64,000 nucleotides of DNA, taken from positions 78,902-142,901 of the forward strand of contig JAWXUU010000004.1 of NCBI GenBank assembly GCA_044426085.1, given 5' to 3'. Positions 1 to 8,903 of this stretch are shown piece by piece. The stretch comes from JAWXUU01 sp044426085. Lineage in GTDB: Bacteria; Bacillota; Clostridia; Christensenellales; CAMQZB01. Position 1 is the first letter of the stretch, and every line of letters starts with the position of its first letter. A model generated the notes under the pieces. That model saw only the letters and a list, made by a program, of their open reading frames with translations. It did not search any database and had not been told where the DNA came from. The position numbers were made by a program, and so were the translations under genes.

Positions 1-410
1 TATCCCTTTAATTTTAAATATTGATTGCATGAAGCGATAGCGAAATGCTATACCACAATTTTTAATTTTTAATTTTTAATTTTTAATTTTTAATTTTTAA
101 TTTTTAATTTTTAATTTTTTTTTAATTTTTTCAAAATTAAAAAAATTATACCCGCAGATGCCGTATGCCAAAATATTGAAACCCTGCTTCGCAAGGGGGG
201 TTGCTGTTTTTGAAAGTCAAAGATCTTCTTTTTGGGCGAATCGACCCGAAGCTTGCTATCTTTTCAAATAACTTATCGCATCCCATTTTTATATTGTGGA
301 TTTTTATCGTGACACCTCGAACAACGCAGGCATGAATTATTTGTTTTGTTTGTTTTGTTTGTTTTGTTTTTATTAGTTTAATGCTTTTTGATTGTTTTTA
401 TAACTTGTTT
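1..410. other. Intergenic region without a gene
   Basis: I see no credible gene here. Positions 20-119 hold the right half of the heptamer-armed repeat family. An AT-rich hairpin follows at about 122-147, and an imperfect TTTGTTTTG tandem at about 340-370. The window edge cuts off whatever lies to the left. Confidence 0.6.
20..119. repeat. Heptamer-armed repeat, copy E (right half)
   Basis: The sequence runs from a GC-containing hairpin (GCATGAAGCGATAGCGAAATGC) through TACCACA into about eight tandem AATTTTT heptamers. TACCACA followed by the heptamer array is the right-hand signature of the copies at 21286-21530 and 51309-51581. The left half lies outside the window or is lost. Confidence 0.65.
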
Positions 411-1154
411 TTACAAAAATCTTGATAAAATTTCTTCGATACTGCTGATAACCTTTGACACTCTTGGAACTTTTTTGATTGAGTTTTTAAGCCCGTACCA
501 TGAAATCTTGGCATTTTTCATATCTAGTGCTGTGAGCGTGTTGGAAAAGGCGTCTAGCAAGATGTTGATTTCTTCCTTTTCGTTTGCTGTCAATTTTTTT
601 GTTGAAATGATTATGTTATCAAGCAATTTTAGTTCGTTGAGAACGCTTTCCACATTTGCCATAGAGATATATTCAGACGGCGCATCTGTTTGTTCGCCAT
701 CGAATTCTTCTTTGATTTGACTTACGCCTGTAAGCAAAAATTCTACATCCTTTTCGAATTGGTCGATAACTGTTTTTGTGAAGTTGTTATACGTTTGATA
801 GGTATCTTCGCTGATGAAAAATTCATTCAAAAATTCCAAGAAATCAAGCACACCAGTATCGATATAATAGAGAAGTGAGAACACGATTGCAATGCGATAG
901 CCAAGGTCGGAAGGCAAGACAAACTTTGTTGTTGTGCCCGTTTCCGTTGTTTTTGACACCGACGCTTTCATATATTCATATTCAAAATTGAATCCTTCCA
1001 TACAGTCGCCAAAAAGCGCCATATAAAGATCTGATGAGGCGATGAATTTCAATAGTTTTGTGAATTTCGCTTCTGCAACAATGAATTTAGCCGATCTTAT
1101 TTCCGCGATTAGGGCTTTAAATTTTTTCAATTCTTGATAGTCGAGTTTATCCAT
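411..1154 (-). CDS. Hypothetical protein, 247 aa
   Basis: I do not recognise this family. The ATG at 1154 was chosen over an upstream in-frame TTG because GGGAG lies 8 nt before it. The protein is mostly helical in character and moderately acidic. It lacks a signal peptide, clear membrane segments and any catalytic motif I can name, so it is probably cytosolic. It stands alone on the minus strand, 67 bp downstream of trxB, and may share that transcript. Confidence 0.75.
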   Translation of the reverse strand: MDKLDYQELKKFKALIAEIRSAKFIVAEAKFTKLLKFIASSDLYMALFGDCMEGFNFEYEYMKASVSKTTETGTTTKFVLPSDLGYRIAIVFSLLYYIDTGVLDFLEFLNEFFISEDTYQTYNNFTKTVIDQFEKDVEFLLTGVSQIKEEFDGEQTDAPSEYISMANVESVLNELKLLDNIIISTKKLTANEKEEINILLDAFSNTLTALDMKNAKISWYGLKNSIKKVPRVSKVISSIEEILSRFL

Positions 1155-1221
1155 TGTGCAATCTCCCAAACGTTTTTTTTATTATATCATACTTTTTGAT
1201 TTCGTGCAACTTTTTTCGCTG

Positions 1222-2130
1222 TTAACGCGAAAGTTTCATCAAATATTCAATCGCACTTGTGCCGGCAATCGCGCCGTCTGCTGCTGCGGTCACAACTTGG
1301 CGAAGTGGAGTTTTTCTCGCGTCGCCACCCGCAAACACGCCTGCAACTGATGTTTCAAGCTTTTCATTTGTGATTATATATCCGCTTTCGTCCTTTTCAA
1401 TTTGCAAATCCGCTGTTGTTGGGATGTTGCCAATCGCAACAAAGATTCCGTCAGTTTTGATTTGCGTGATTTCTTTTGTTTCAAGATTTTCCACAATCAC
1501 ACCTTCAACCGCAGTTTCGCCCACGATTTCTTTCACAACTGATTTTTCCACAAAAGTGATTTTTTCGTTTTCGAAAAGTCTGTCTTGCAACACTTTGCTT
1601 GCACGAAATTCGCCACGGCGGTGGATTATATAAACCTTATCTGCAATCCCCGCAAGATAAAGTGCATCTTCCACAGCGGTGTTGCCACCACCAATAACGC
1701 AAGCTGTTTTTCCGCGATAAAAGCCACCGTCGCACGTCGCACAATAGGAAACTCCTCTGCCTGTCAGCATGTCTTCTTTTTCGATACCAAGTTTTCTTGG
1801 CTTTGCGCCCGTCGCCAAAATCACCGCTTTTGCCTTTAGCGTTTCGCCATCCACAACAACGGATTTTGTGTCGCCTTGCAAGTCCATTTGAGAAATTTCG
1901 CCGTATTTGATTTCCGCACCAAACCCCATTGCGTGATCCGCCATTTTTGAAGCTAGCTCCATGCCACCAATTTTTGGAAATCCAGGATAGTTTTCTATTT
2001 CATATGTGAGCGACGCTTGACCGCCGATGAAATCTTTTTCTATTATTGTGGTTTTATACCCACCGCGAACTGCATATATCCCCGCAGAAAGCCCGCAAGG
2101 CCCTGCGCCAATGATGATTATATCTTGCAT
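1222..2130 (-). CDS. trxB: Thioredoxin-disulfide reductase
   Basis: This flavoenzyme uses NADPH to reduce thioredoxin in the cytosol. The 302-aa length fits the low-Mr family. In order it shows the FAD-binding GAGPCGLSAG near the N-terminus, the redox motif CATC followed by DGGFYRG, the NADPH-binding GGGNTAVED, and the C-terminal FAD motif GVFAGGDARKTPLRQV. The ATG at 2130 follows AGGAGCAACC; the longer upstream reading frame is a low-complexity Lys/Thr stretch and is rejected. No thioredoxin gene is adjacent. Confidence 0.96.
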   Translation of the reverse strand: MQDIIIIGAGPCGLSAGIYAVRGGYKTTIIEKDFIGGQASLTYEIENYPGFPKIGGMELASKMADHAMGFGAEIKYGEISQMDLQGDTKSVVVDGETLKAKAVILATGAKPRKLGIEKEDMLTGRGVSYCATCDGGFYRGKTACVIGGGNTAVEDALYLAGIADKVYIIHRRGEFRASKVLQDRLFENEKITFVEKSVVKEIVGETAVEGVIVENLETKEITQIKTDGIFVAIGNIPTTADLQIEKDESGYIITNEKLETSVAGVFAGGDARKTPLRQVVTAAADGAIAGTSAIEYLMKLSR

Positions 2131-2327
2131 GGTTGCTCCTTTTGTTTTTGTTTTTGTTTTGTGTTGCTTTATATTTTTTCTTATTATTATTTGTATTATA
2201 CCCTTATTTTGCGGTTTAGTCAAGGATAGAAGGCGGGCGACAGTCGTTTGATAGATGCAAAATTCTGCACTGCCCGAATTGAAAAGTTAAAATAAATCTT
2301 TCCATTAAATAAATTTCTCTTATACTA

Positions 2328-2355
2328 TTGATTTTATATTTTTATGTGATATACT
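2328..2355 (+). promoter_or_regulatory. Probable sigma-A promoter of nagA
   Basis: TTGATT (2328-2333), a 16-bp spacer and TATACT (2350-2355) lie 25 bp before the nagA start. Confidence 0.6.
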
Positions 2356-2380
2356 AAAAGAAAAATGAGGTGGACAGTTT

Positions 2381-3487
2381 ATGAAAATATCTAATGTTAA
2401 ATACCTTGATGAAAATTTTGAATGGAAGTGCGGTAGCGTTGAATTTGACAGCGTGATTACCGACATTGAAGAAACTGCAAAGTGCGACGGAAAGTACACT
2501 CTTGTGCCTGGATTTATCGACATCCATTCGCACGGTTGCGCGGGGTTTGACACTTGCGATAACGACATTGACGGATATGACAAGATGAGCGAGATGTATG
2601 CAAAAAATGGTGTTACATCTTGGCTTTTCACAACAATGACAACGCCAAAACACGAGATCATCAAGACGCTTGAACTTATCAATAAATACATCGCAAGTGG
2701 CAGAGGCACTGCTTATCCACAGGGCGTTTATCTTGAAGGGCCTTTTATTTGCGAAGCCAAGAAGGGCGCACAGAGCGCTGTTAATATCCTTTTGCCTTCC
2801 GCTGAGCTTTTCAGAGAATTCCACGAGGCGAGCGGTGGCAATATTAAAGTTGTGGCTTGCGCACCTGAAGTTTCTGGCGCACTTGAGTTTGCAACTGAAG
2901 CTTCGAAAATTTGCAGAGCTTCTGTGGCGCACACAAACGCTTCATATGACCAAACTCTTGAAGGATTTAAGGCGGGATTTTCTTCTGCCACTCACCTTTT
3001 CAATGCTATGCCCCCATATAACCACCGCGACCCTGGCGTTATTGGTGCGGTTTTGAACAGCGATGTTTATGCGGAAATCATCTGCGACGGCATTCACGTT
3101 CACCCCGCTGTTGTGAAGGCGACTTTCAACAGCAAGGGGGAAGATAGAATGCTTCTTATTTCCGATTCAACACAAGCGGCGGGCATGCCTGATGGGGAAT
3201 ACACACTTGGCGGACAAAAAGTGTTCTTGAAAGACGGCGTTGTGAAACTTGCAAGCGGAACAATCGCAGGATCGGCAACAAAGCTGATTTCTTGCATAAA
3301 AAATTGCATTTCTTGGGGCATTGAAGACAGAATTGCTTTCAAATCAGCAAGCTTGAACCCAGCAACTTTCATCGGCGTGGCAAATGAAACTGGCAGTATA
3401 AAAATTGGCAAATTTGCAGATTTAGTGCTTTTGGATAAAGATTTGAACGTTGTGAAGACGTTTGTTAAGGGAAGAGAATTGGGGTGA
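2381..3487 (+). CDS. nagA: N-acetylglucosamine-6-phosphate deacetylase
   Basis: An amidohydrolase that converts GlcNAc-6-phosphate to glucosamine-6-phosphate in amino-sugar and cell-wall recycling. Visible family motifs are GFIDIHSHGCAGFD (metal-binding HxH), EGPFI, VAHTNASYDQ, ATHLFNAM, HRDPGVIGA, CDGIHVHP and the substrate loop LISDSTQAAGMPDG. The length of 368 aa is normal. The start is preceded by GAGGTGG. The usual partner nagB is not in the window, so the gene stands alone with its own promoter. Confidence 0.95.
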   Translation: MKISNVKYLDENFEWKCGSVEFDSVITDIEETAKCDGKYTLVPGFIDIHSHGCAGFDTCDNDIDGYDKMSEMYAKNGVTSWLFTTMTTPKHEIIKTLELINKYIASGRGTAYPQGVYLEGPFICEAKKGAQSAVNILLPSAELFREFHEASGGNIKVVACAPEVSGALEFATEASKICRASVAHTNASYDQTLEGFKAGFSSATHLFNAMPPYNHRDPGVIGAVLNSDVYAEIICDGIHVHPAVVKATFNSKGEDRMLLISDSTQAAGMPDGEYTLGGQKVFLKDGVVKLASGTIAGSATKLISCIKNCISWGIEDRIAFKSASLNPATFIGVANETGSIKIGKFADLVLLDKDLNVVKTFVKGRELG

Positions 3488-3494
3488 TTTGATA

Positions 3495-3515
3495 CAAAAA
3501 TCGGAACGATTTTTG
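3495..3515 (+). terminator. Hairpin after nagA, abutting repeat A
   Basis: A 9-bp perfect stem (CAAAAATCG/CGATTTTTG) with a 3-nt loop begins 7 nt after the nagA stop. No separate U-tract follows; heptamer array A starts at once. Confidence 0.55.
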
Positions 3516-3518
3516 TAA

Positions 3519-3715
3519 AGTGAAAAGTGAAAAGTGAAAAGTGTGGTAATGCACTCAGCTTCGCTTCGTGCTTTTCAATATATTTGTGACTAAATGTAGG
3601 AACGTAACTATTTTAATAGGGGCGTTCCTTTTTTAATATCCAAATATAATTGAGTGCACGAGCAAAGCGAGTGCCTACCACAATTTTCACTTTTCACTTT
3701 TCACTTTTCACTTTT
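3519..3715. repeat. Heptamer-armed inverted repeat, copy A
   Basis: GTGAAAA heptamers (three plus a partial) on the left are mirrored by four TTTTCAC heptamers on the right. The core starts with TGTGGTAATGCACTC and ends with GAGTGCCTACCACA, so it has its own inverted ends, and its centre pairs GGAACG with CGTTCC. Copy B at 4651-4854 is nearly the reverse complement of this copy. I see no open reading frame inside. Confidence 0.8.
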
Positions 3716-3827
3716 AAAAAAAAGCCCTTACAAATTTTCATACACAATAGCCATTTTTTTCAATTCCATATTGCATTTTCTGCAATTCTCTGTTATAATA
3801 TTAACAATAAAATTGGATGGTGGGAAG

Positions 3828-4625
3828 ATGAAACTTACTACACTTGTGGAAAATGAAAAGAGTTGTGCACTTGAAAATGTGCATGGACTTTCTGTTTATA
3901 TCGAGGCGAATGGGAAAAAGATTTTGTTTGATTTTGGACCTGATGATACTTTTTTGAAAAATGCCGAAATTCTTGGCATTGATATATCGCAAGTTGACGT
4001 TGCAATTTTGTCGCATGGGCACAGTGACCACGGCGGTGGGATTAAGACGTTTTTGGAAGTGAACAGTAAAGCGAAAATTTACGCACAAAAGTCTGCTTTT
4101 GACGACCATTTTTCTTCTAGCAATGGGGTTATGCGCCCGATTGGGATTGATTATCACTTGAAAAAACATCCGCAAATTGTTCCACTTTGCGGTGAATTCA
4201 AAATCGACGAAAATATGGAGCTTTTTCTTGTTTCCGACCAAAGCCGTTGCCGTTCAACCGCGAACGACACCCTTTTTGCATACGGCAAGCAAGATGAATT
4301 TATTCACGAACAGCAATTTATCATAAGGGAAAAGGACAAAACTGCCCTTATCATCGGTTGCGGACATTGCGGTATTGTAAACATTTTGGAAAGGGCGAAA
4401 GAATATGCGCCCGACATTTGCGTTGGCGGTTATCACCTTTACAGCGCAACGGCAAAAAAGACAGTTTCTAAGGCACTGCTGAATGAAATTTGCATCAATC
4501 TTGAAAAATACTACAACGTGAAATTCTACACATGCCACTGCACCGGCGAAAAAGCATTCACATTCATGCAAGAACACTTGCCAGGAATGCATTATTTGAA
4601 ATGCGGAGGAGAGATTAGCATTTGA
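3828..4625 (+). CDS. Metallo-beta-lactamase-fold hydrolase
   Basis: A 265-aa MBL-fold enzyme. The metal-binding signature SHGHSDHGGG (HxHxDH) is near residue 65, and later histidines occur in CGHCGI, GGYHLYSA and CHCTGEKA. Layout and length resemble the group annotated as dihydropterin-phosphate-synthase-like MBL proteins, but the substrate cannot be read from the sequence. The ATG at 3828 follows GGTGGGAAG; the in-frame extension to 3654 runs through repeat A and is rejected. The gene sits between repeat copies A and B, which are in opposite orientation. Confidence 0.85.
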   Translation: MKLTTLVENEKSCALENVHGLSVYIEANGKKILFDFGPDDTFLKNAEILGIDISQVDVAILSHGHSDHGGGIKTFLEVNSKAKIYAQKSAFDDHFSSSNGVMRPIGIDYHLKKHPQIVPLCGEFKIDENMELFLVSDQSRCRSTANDTLFAYGKQDEFIHEQQFIIREKDKTALIIGCGHCGIVNILERAKEYAPDICVGGYHLYSATAKKTVSKALLNEICINLEKYYNVKFYTCHCTGEKAFTFMQEHLPGMHYLKCGGEISI

Positions 4626-4651
4626 TTTTATGGAATAAAATCAAATGCTAA
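4615..4651 (+). terminator. Hairpin overlapping the stop of the MBL gene
   Basis: A perfect 16-bp stem with a 5-nt loop (TGGAA at 4631-4635) includes the TGA stop codon at 4623-4625. It runs straight into the GTGAAAA array of repeat B. There is no U-tract, so termination activity is an inference. Confidence 0.5.
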
Positions 4652-4854
4652 GTGAAAAGTGAAAAGTGAAAAGTGAAAAGTGTTGTAGGCACTCGCTCCG
4701 CTCGTGCACTCAATTATATTTGGATATTAAAAAAGGAACGCCCCTATTAAAATAGTTACGCTCCTACATTTAGTTACAAATATAATTGAAAAGCACGAGC
4801 GGTACGCGAGTGCATTACCACAATTTTCACTTTTCACTTTTCACTTTTCACTTA
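4651..4854. repeat. Heptamer-armed inverted repeat, copy B
   Basis: Four GTGAAAA heptamers on the left and four TTTTCAC heptamers on the right flank a core that is close to the reverse complement of copy A. The leuA stop codon (TGA, complement of 4848-4850) lies inside the right arm, and a palindromic AGCAAAGC/GCTTTGCT hairpin (4854-4872) abuts it within the leuA coding end. Confidence 0.8.
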
Positions 4855-6524
4855 GCAAAGCTACGCTTTGCTTCGCCGTTATTCACTGCACTTACAACCG
4901 CGTTCACGCCTGCTGTTATTATATCGGGGTGAGCACCTGCGCCCCATGTTATTGAGCCGTCTTGCCATTCTGCGCCTACGTAGGCGATGGCATCACTTGT
5001 GCTTTCTTCCGACATGGCATGTTCTTGATATGTGAACATGGAAAAGTTCAAATCTGTCACTTTTTTTATCGCGTTGATAAGTGCATCAAGATGCCCCGCA
5101 CCACGCGCTTTGGACAGCAGTTCTTCACCTTTATAGTTTATTGTGACCATAACTTTTATGCCGTTTTCTTCCTTCACATAGTGGACATCTGAAATGCTGA
5201 GCGGACACGTGATGTTCACGAACTTGTTCATAAATATATTTTTGATTTCCGATGCCAAGATTTCACGATTGATTTCGCCCGCGAATTCTTTCACCGCTTT
5301 GCCAAGCTGAACACCCATTTGCGGTGGGATAATATATCCGTATCTTTGGTTTAGGATAAATCCGATTCCACCCTTTCCGCTTTGGCTGTTTATTCTTATC
5401 ACATCGGTTTCGTATTCTCTGCCGATATCACTTGGGTCGATTGGGATATACGGAACTTGCCAATTTTTGATTTTGTTATCTTTTCTGAATTTCATGCTTT
5501 TTGCAATCGCATCTTGATGAGAACCTGAAAACGCAGAAAACACCAAAGCCCCTGCATACGGCTGACGATCGCCAACGTGCATGTGGGTTACTTTTTCATA
5601 CATTGCAACAACTTCCGCCATGTTTGAAAAATCAAGCTTTGGATTTACGCCGTGGCTGTATAAATTCAAGGCTAACGTCACAAGGTCAACGTTGCCTGCC
5701 CTTTCGCCGTTGCCAAAAAGCGTGCCTTCAACACGTTCGCCACCCGCAAGCAAGCCAAGTTCCGCATCGGCAACGCCTGTGCCACGGTCGTTGTGTGGGT
5801 GCAAGCACAAAATCACACTGTCGCGATATTTTATATTGTCGCCAAAATATTCAATTTGGTTTGCATAGATATGGCTTAAGCTTAGCGCAACGGTTGATGG
5901 CAAGTTTATTATTGCCTTTTTTGCTTTGGTTGGCTTGAGAACATCCAAAACCGCGTTGCAAATTTCAAGCGCGTAATCGGTTTCTGTTCCCGTGAATGAT
6001 TCTGGGGTATATTCAAAACGGAATTCTCCCGCTTCTTTTTTAGATAATTCCACAACAAGGCTTGCAGCTTCCACTGCTATTTGTTTTATTTCTTCTTTTG
6101 TCTTGCAAAAAACTTGCTCGCGTTGGACTGTGCTTGTGCTGTTATAAAAATGTACAATGGCTTTTTTTGCACCGTGGAGCGCTTCAAATGTTCGCTCTAT
6201 CAGCGGTGCTCTGCAAGGCGCAAGAACTTGAATTGTCACATCTTCTGGGATTAAATCCTTTTCGATAAGCGTGCGAACAAAGTTGAATTCTGAATCGCAA
6301 GAAGATGGAAAACCAACTTCGATTTCCTTAAACCCAAGCTTGCAAATAAAGTTGAAAAATTCAAGTTTTTCTTCGTTTGTCATTGGGATTGCCAAACTTT
6401 GATTGCCGTCACGCAAATCAACACTGCACCAAATTGGTGCTTTTTTCACATATTCACTTTTTGCCCAACGCATTTCGCAAGGAACGCAAGTGTAGCTTGG
6501 TTGATATTTATTCGTGTTTTTCAT
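4848..6524 (-). CDS. leuA: 2-isopropylmalate synthase
   Basis: Condenses 2-ketoisovalerate and acetyl-CoA in the first committed step of leucine synthesis. The 558-aa protein has the HMG-CoA-lyase-like TIM barrel with VDLRDGNQSL (catalytic Arg-Asp), the HPHNDRGTG metal site and GTLFGNGERAGN, then a C-terminal leucine-regulatory domain. The length matches the long LeuA type. The ATG at 6524 follows GGGAGAAAAT; an ATG 12 nt upstream would bury this site. No other leu genes are nearby. The last codon and stop run into repeat B, so the C-terminus may have been altered by that insertion. Confidence 0.95.
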   Translation of the reverse strand: MKNTNKYQPSYTCVPCEMRWAKSEYVKKAPIWCSVDLRDGNQSLAIPMTNEEKLEFFNFICKLGFKEIEVGFPSSCDSEFNFVRTLIEKDLIPEDVTIQVLAPCRAPLIERTFEALHGAKKAIVHFYNSTSTVQREQVFCKTKEEIKQIAVEAASLVVELSKKEAGEFRFEYTPESFTGTETDYALEICNAVLDVLKPTKAKKAIINLPSTVALSLSHIYANQIEYFGDNIKYRDSVILCLHPHNDRGTGVADAELGLLAGGERVEGTLFGNGERAGNVDLVTLALNLYSHGVNPKLDFSNMAEVVAMYEKVTHMHVGDRQPYAGALVFSAFSGSHQDAIAKSMKFRKDNKIKNWQVPYIPIDPSDIGREYETDVIRINSQSGKGGIGFILNQRYGYIIPPQMGVQLGKAVKEFAGEINREILASEIKNIFMNKFVNITCPLSISDVHYVKEENGIKVMVTINYKGEELLSKARGAGHLDALINAIKKVTDLNFSMFTYQEHAMSEESTSDAIAYVGAEWQDGSITWGAGAHPDIITAGVNAVVSAVNNGEAKRSFAK

Positions 6525-6553
6525 ATTTTCTCCCATCGTTTATCCTATATATA

Positions 6554-6588
6554 AAAAGCCTAGTCAACTGTTGTTTGACTAGGCTTTT
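6554..6588 (-). terminator. Terminator hairpin between the yczE-like gene and leuA
   Basis: A perfect 14-bp stem (6554-6567 with 6575-6588) has a 7-nt loop and T-rich tails on both strands. It lies downstream of the gene at 6674-7351 and starts directly at the edge of the leuA -10 box. Confidence 0.75.
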
Positions 6589-6618
6589 ATTATATACTTT
6601 ACATTATTTGTTTGTCAA
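6589..6618 (-). promoter_or_regulatory. Consensus sigma-A promoter of leuA
   Basis: Read on the minus strand: TTGACA (6618-6613), an 18-bp spacer and TATAAT (6594-6589). The predicted transcription start, about 7 nt on, falls inside the 5' arm of the terminator hairpin, so leuA transcripts would lack most of that arm and escape termination. Confidence 0.75.
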
Positions 6619-6673
6619 GTGCTTTTTTTGCGTACATTTTCATTCTTGTTTATATAGAGAATTATTCCGCTGT

Positions 6674-7351
6674 TTATTCTGCGTCTGAAACTTCTGTCAC
6701 GACAACTTTTGGAGCGTTGATTTTTGCGAGAATCATATTGATAATTTTTATGCAGTTGCCAACGCCAAGTGCAATCAAGATTGTTCCAATGCCAACACCT
6801 TGCATACTGCCAAACGCGATGAATGACAAAATTAGCGCAATCGCAACTGAAGAAACGTCAAATGTGAGTTTTGCCCTGTTGAGTGGGAAGTTATATCTGA
6901 CCATAAGTGCGTTTGCAATACCTTCTGAGGGCATGTTGACAAGTTTTGCACCAAAATACATTCTCACGCCAATTGCGATAAGAACGATTGAAATTGCAAT
7001 GTATACCAATTTGAAAATAAACATTTCAGGAGCTGGCACCCACGCAAGCATCCAATCGGATAAATCCACAAAGAATCCAAACGCGATTGCTGGTATCATT
7101 TGGAAGAGAAGTGTGATTTTGAATTGCTTTCTCAAAATCAGCCATTGAACACCAATATATGCAACATAAAATGATGATGAACAAACGGAAAATGGAATGT
7201 TTGTAACCAAACTGAACACGTATGGCAATGAACTTACTGGCGAAACGCCAAGCGCTGATTTGATTGATATCGAAATACCAAAAGCAACAATCAAGAGCCC
7301 GATGCCGTATTGAATTACTCTTTTAATAAAATCTTTTTTATCTGCTATCAT
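6674..7351 (-). CDS. YczE/YitT-like integral membrane protein
   Basis: A 225-aa protein with five or six hydrophobic segments and a short charged start (MIADKKDFIKR). The N-terminal GIGLLIVAFGISISIKSALG, containing SxxxALG, followed by SPVSSLPY is typical of the YczE/DUF6198 membrane family, whose transport role is not defined. No enzyme motif is present. The gene is transcribed alone, ends in the hairpin at 6554-6588, and is divergent from the chromate-type transporter pair. Confidence 0.75.
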   Translation of the reverse strand: MIADKKDFIKRVIQYGIGLLIVAFGISISIKSALGVSPVSSLPYVFSLVTNIPFSVCSSSFYVAYIGVQWLILRKQFKITLLFQMIPAIAFGFFVDLSDWMLAWVPAPEMFIFKLVYIAISIVLIAIGVRMYFGAKLVNMPSEGIANALMVRYNFPLNRAKLTFDVSSVAIALILSFIAFGSMQGVGIGTILIALGVGNCIKIINMILAKINAPKVVVTEVSDAE

Positions 7352-7468
7352 GTTTTATCCATCCCTTATCATTTGTTTTGCTGTTATTGCACTTATATGC
7401 TATGTAGTACTGCTACTATATAGTAACATATTATTTACAAGATTGCAAGTGTTTTGGAAAAATAATTA

Positions 7469-7497
7469 TTGACTATGCAATTATTTTGTGATAAAAT
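7469..7497 (+). promoter_or_regulatory. Sigma-A promoter of the chrA pair
   Basis: TTGACT (7469-7474), a 17-bp spacer and TAAAAT (7492-7497) lie 33 bp before the start at 7530. Confidence 0.7.
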
Positions 7498-7529
7498 TAG
7501 TGCGAATAAATTTATAAAGAAGGGGTTTT

Positions 7530-8207
7530 ATGAAAAAGGATAGTGTTCTTGATTTATTTTGGACGTTTTTCAAGATTGGGGCGTTCACGTTTGGGGGTGG
7601 CTACGCAATGATTGCCATGCTTGAACGATATTGCGTGGAAGAAAAGCAGTGGGTGACGAGCGACGAACTTTTAAATGTTATGATTGTGGCGGAGTCTACA
7701 CCGGGGCCAATTGCAATCAACTGTTCGACATACACAGGATATAAAACACACGGGATTTTTGGGGCGATTGTGGCTACTGTTGCAAACGTTTTGCCTTCCG
7801 TTGTTTTGATTTATATCATATCGCTGTTTTTTGAAAACTTGCTTTCATACGAAACAGCTTCAAACATATTCAAGGGAATAAGCGTTGCTGTTGCAATTTT
7901 GATTGCTAACGCGGGATTTAAGATGGCAAAAAAGGTGCTTTCAAAAAGCCCAAAAAAGAAGATTCCAATCTTGTTTATTTCAGTTTTTTGCGTTATTGTG
8001 CTTGCACTTAACATTTTAGGGATAAGCTTTTCTAGCATATATCTTATGATTATGGGGGGATTTTGCGGATTTTTGGTTTATAAAAACTCACCTGCACAGA
8101 TGAAGAATGCAACAAAAAAAGCTGAGCAGAAAAATACGGGCGAAAATTGCGACAGCGATGAAAAAATTGCTAGCACAAAAAAATATGAAAACGGGGGTGG
8201 ATTATGA
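7530..8207 (+). CDS. chrA1: Chromate transporter family protein, first half
   Basis: One half of a split CHR-family transporter. The 225-aa protein has the family motifs FGGGYAMIAMLE near the N-terminus and ESTPGPIAINCSTYTGY after the first hydrophobic segment, followed by four or so membrane segments and a polar C-terminal tail rich in Lys and Glu. AGAAGGGG precedes the ATG. Its stop overlaps the start of the next gene (ATGA), so the two halves are translationally coupled and probably form a heterodimer. The substrate (chromate, sulfate or another anion) cannot be told. Confidence 0.9.
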   Translation: MKKDSVLDLFWTFFKIGAFTFGGGYAMIAMLERYCVEEKQWVTSDELLNVMIVAESTPGPIAINCSTYTGYKTHGIFGAIVATVANVLPSVVLIYIISLFFENLLSYETASNIFKGISVAVAILIANAGFKMAKKVLSKSPKKKIPILFISVFCVIVLALNILGISFSSIYLMIMGGFCGFLVYKNSPAQMKNATKKAEQKNTGENCDSDEKIASTKKYENGGGL

Positions 8208-8761
8208 TACTTCTTGAATTGTTTTTTACATTCTTTAAGCTTGGCACTTTCGCATTTGGCGGGGCATACGGCGCGATTTCGCTTTTTTTGGAAGAAGTCA
8301 CAAAAAAAGGTTGGATGACGGAAGAATTTTTTGCAAGCGTGTTTGCAATAAGCGAAGCCACACCAGGACCTATTATGGTGAATGTGGCAACTTATGTCGG
8401 CGCACAAATGGGTGGAGCACTTGGGGCAATACTTACGACTGTTGCTGTTATTTTGCCATCTTTTATCATCATTATTTTGGTGACAAAACACTTTATGCAC
8501 GTCTTTAAAAATCCAAAGATTCAAGGTGCGCTTAAAGGGGTGAAACAATGCATGGTTGGGATTATTATCGCAACGGGATTATACTTTGGTTTCAATATGA
8601 TTTTTGGGGAAATTTCCAACATCAATTTTGATTATATTTCACTTATTATCCTTGCCGTGGCACTCGCTTTCATCTTAGTTTATAAAAAGATTTTCAAAAG
8701 GGAAATTTCAAATATATACATCATAATTTTATGCGGAGCACTCGGCGGAATTTTGTATTGA
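8204..8761 (+). CDS. chrA2: Chromate transporter family protein, second half
   Basis: Partner half of the split CHR transporter, 185 aa. It has the parallel motifs FGGAYGAISLFLEE and SEATPGPIMVNVATYVG, and about five membrane segments. It lacks the polar C-terminal tail of its partner. The ATGA overlap at 8204-8207 couples it to the first half. In CHR short-chain pairs the two proteins insert in opposite orientations; that topology is family knowledge and is not visible here. Confidence 0.9.
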   Translation: MILLELFFTFFKLGTFAFGGAYGAISLFLEEVTKKGWMTEEFFASVFAISEATPGPIMVNVATYVGAQMGGALGAILTTVAVILPSFIIIILVTKHFMHVFKNPKIQGALKGVKQCMVGIIIATGLYFGFNMIFGEISNINFDYISLIILAVALAFILVYKKIFKREISNIYIIILCGALGGILY

Positions 8762-8821
8762 AAAAAGATTAAAAAAAGGCATACTATAGTCTATTTTTTT
8801 GATTTATAAAGATAGAAAACG

Positions 8822-8850
8822 TTGATTTTTGCGTGAAATAGTGATATAAT
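8822..8850 (+). promoter_or_regulatory. Sigma-A promoter of guaB
   Basis: TTGATT (8822-8827), a 17-bp spacer and TATAAT (8845-8850) lie 53 bp before the guaB start. Confidence 0.75.
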
Positions 8851-8903
8851 TAAAAAATTAAATAAAAAACAATTTTTTATATACATATAGGAGGCAATAT
8901 TTA

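Noticed and set aside
340..370. TTTGTTTTG tandem as a functional repeat
   Set aside because: It is a short simple-sequence run with no related copies and no structure.
3654..3827. N-terminal extension of the MBL protein
   Set aside because: The extension translates the heptamer array of repeat A; the ATG at 3828 has a good ribosome site.
6541..6673. T-box or leucine attenuator before leuA
   Set aside because: There is no T-box sequence, specifier loop or Leu-rich leader peptide; the predicted transcription start lies inside the only hairpin.
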